DNA of 5,286 nucleotides. Origin: Candidatus Nitrosopolaris nunavutensis (GTDB taxonomy: Archaea; Thermoproteota; Nitrososphaeria; Nitrososphaerales; Nitrososphaeraceae). Every line of letters starts with the position of its first letter. Within the stretch, counting starts at the first letter, position 1. Location: positions 1 to 5,286 of the forward strand of contig DAOM01000280.1 in the NCBI GenBank assembly GCA_002501855.1. Direction: 5' to 3'. Below, in pieces: positions 5,266 through 5,286 of this stretch. The position numbers and the translations under genes are program-made. Below the pieces are notes generated by a model. The model was not told the DNA's origin. It saw only the letters and a list, made by a program, of their open reading frames with translations, and searched no databases.

Positions 5266-5286
5266 GTTGATGCTGTGAACACATAC

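Noticed and set aside
1..5286. CRISPR array, tRNA, rRNA, insertion sequence
   Set aside because: No spaced direct repeats, no T-loop-like GGTTCGANNCC, no transposase or terminal repeats were seen on either strand.

Overview
The window looks archaeal, most likely from a soil ammonia-oxidising thaumarchaeon (Nitrososphaerales, Nitrosocosmicus-like). This is an inference. It rests on AT-rich DNA, TATA-like boxes 26-34 nt upstream of start codons on short-leader genes, an anchored extracytoplasmic beta-propeller of the streptogramin-lyase-like type, and protein families (NmrA-like, VOC, patatin, ribbon-helix-helix) common in that group. No rRNA or tRNA confirms it.

Layout. The left 2.4 kb is almost entirely a row of broken genes. 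On the minus strand, from the left edge: a ribbon-helix-helix regulator with a frameshift and a stop (1-186); a VOC/glyoxalase-like gene that lost its ATG and its C-terminal part (217-549); an NmrA-type NAD(P)-binding gene with two frameshifts (830-1705); and a short unrecognised gene with a lost start and one frameshift (1785-1962). On the plus strand, 1997-2411 holds a second unrecognised gene with one nonsense codon and two frameshifts. In most of them the protein can be read by allowing one-base slips, often in A-runs, so they are young pseudogenes or carry uncorrected indel errors. The 1.7-kb gene that follows has no indel, which argues against sequence error as the only cause.

The central gene (2566-4272, plus) is intact. 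It encodes a 568-residue membrane-anchored, outward-facing protein: N-terminal transmembrane segment, Asn-rich linker, about seven beta-propeller blades, and a C-terminal beta-rich domain. It starts at TTG behind a strong Shine-Dalgarno, unlike the short-leader neighbours. After a 252-nt gap with a GC-rich patch comes a convergent small secreted protein (4525-4761, minus) with two C-x4-C-H motifs in tandem. At the right edge is the start of a patatin-like lipase (5016-5231, minus) that stops just after its nucleophile motif.

No operon is visible: each gene seems to have its own promoter. The two intact products are both predicted to act outside the cytoplasm. Of the six broken genes, the four whose family can be recognised are cytoplasmic enzymes or a regulator. 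No CRISPR array, transposase or RNA gene was found.
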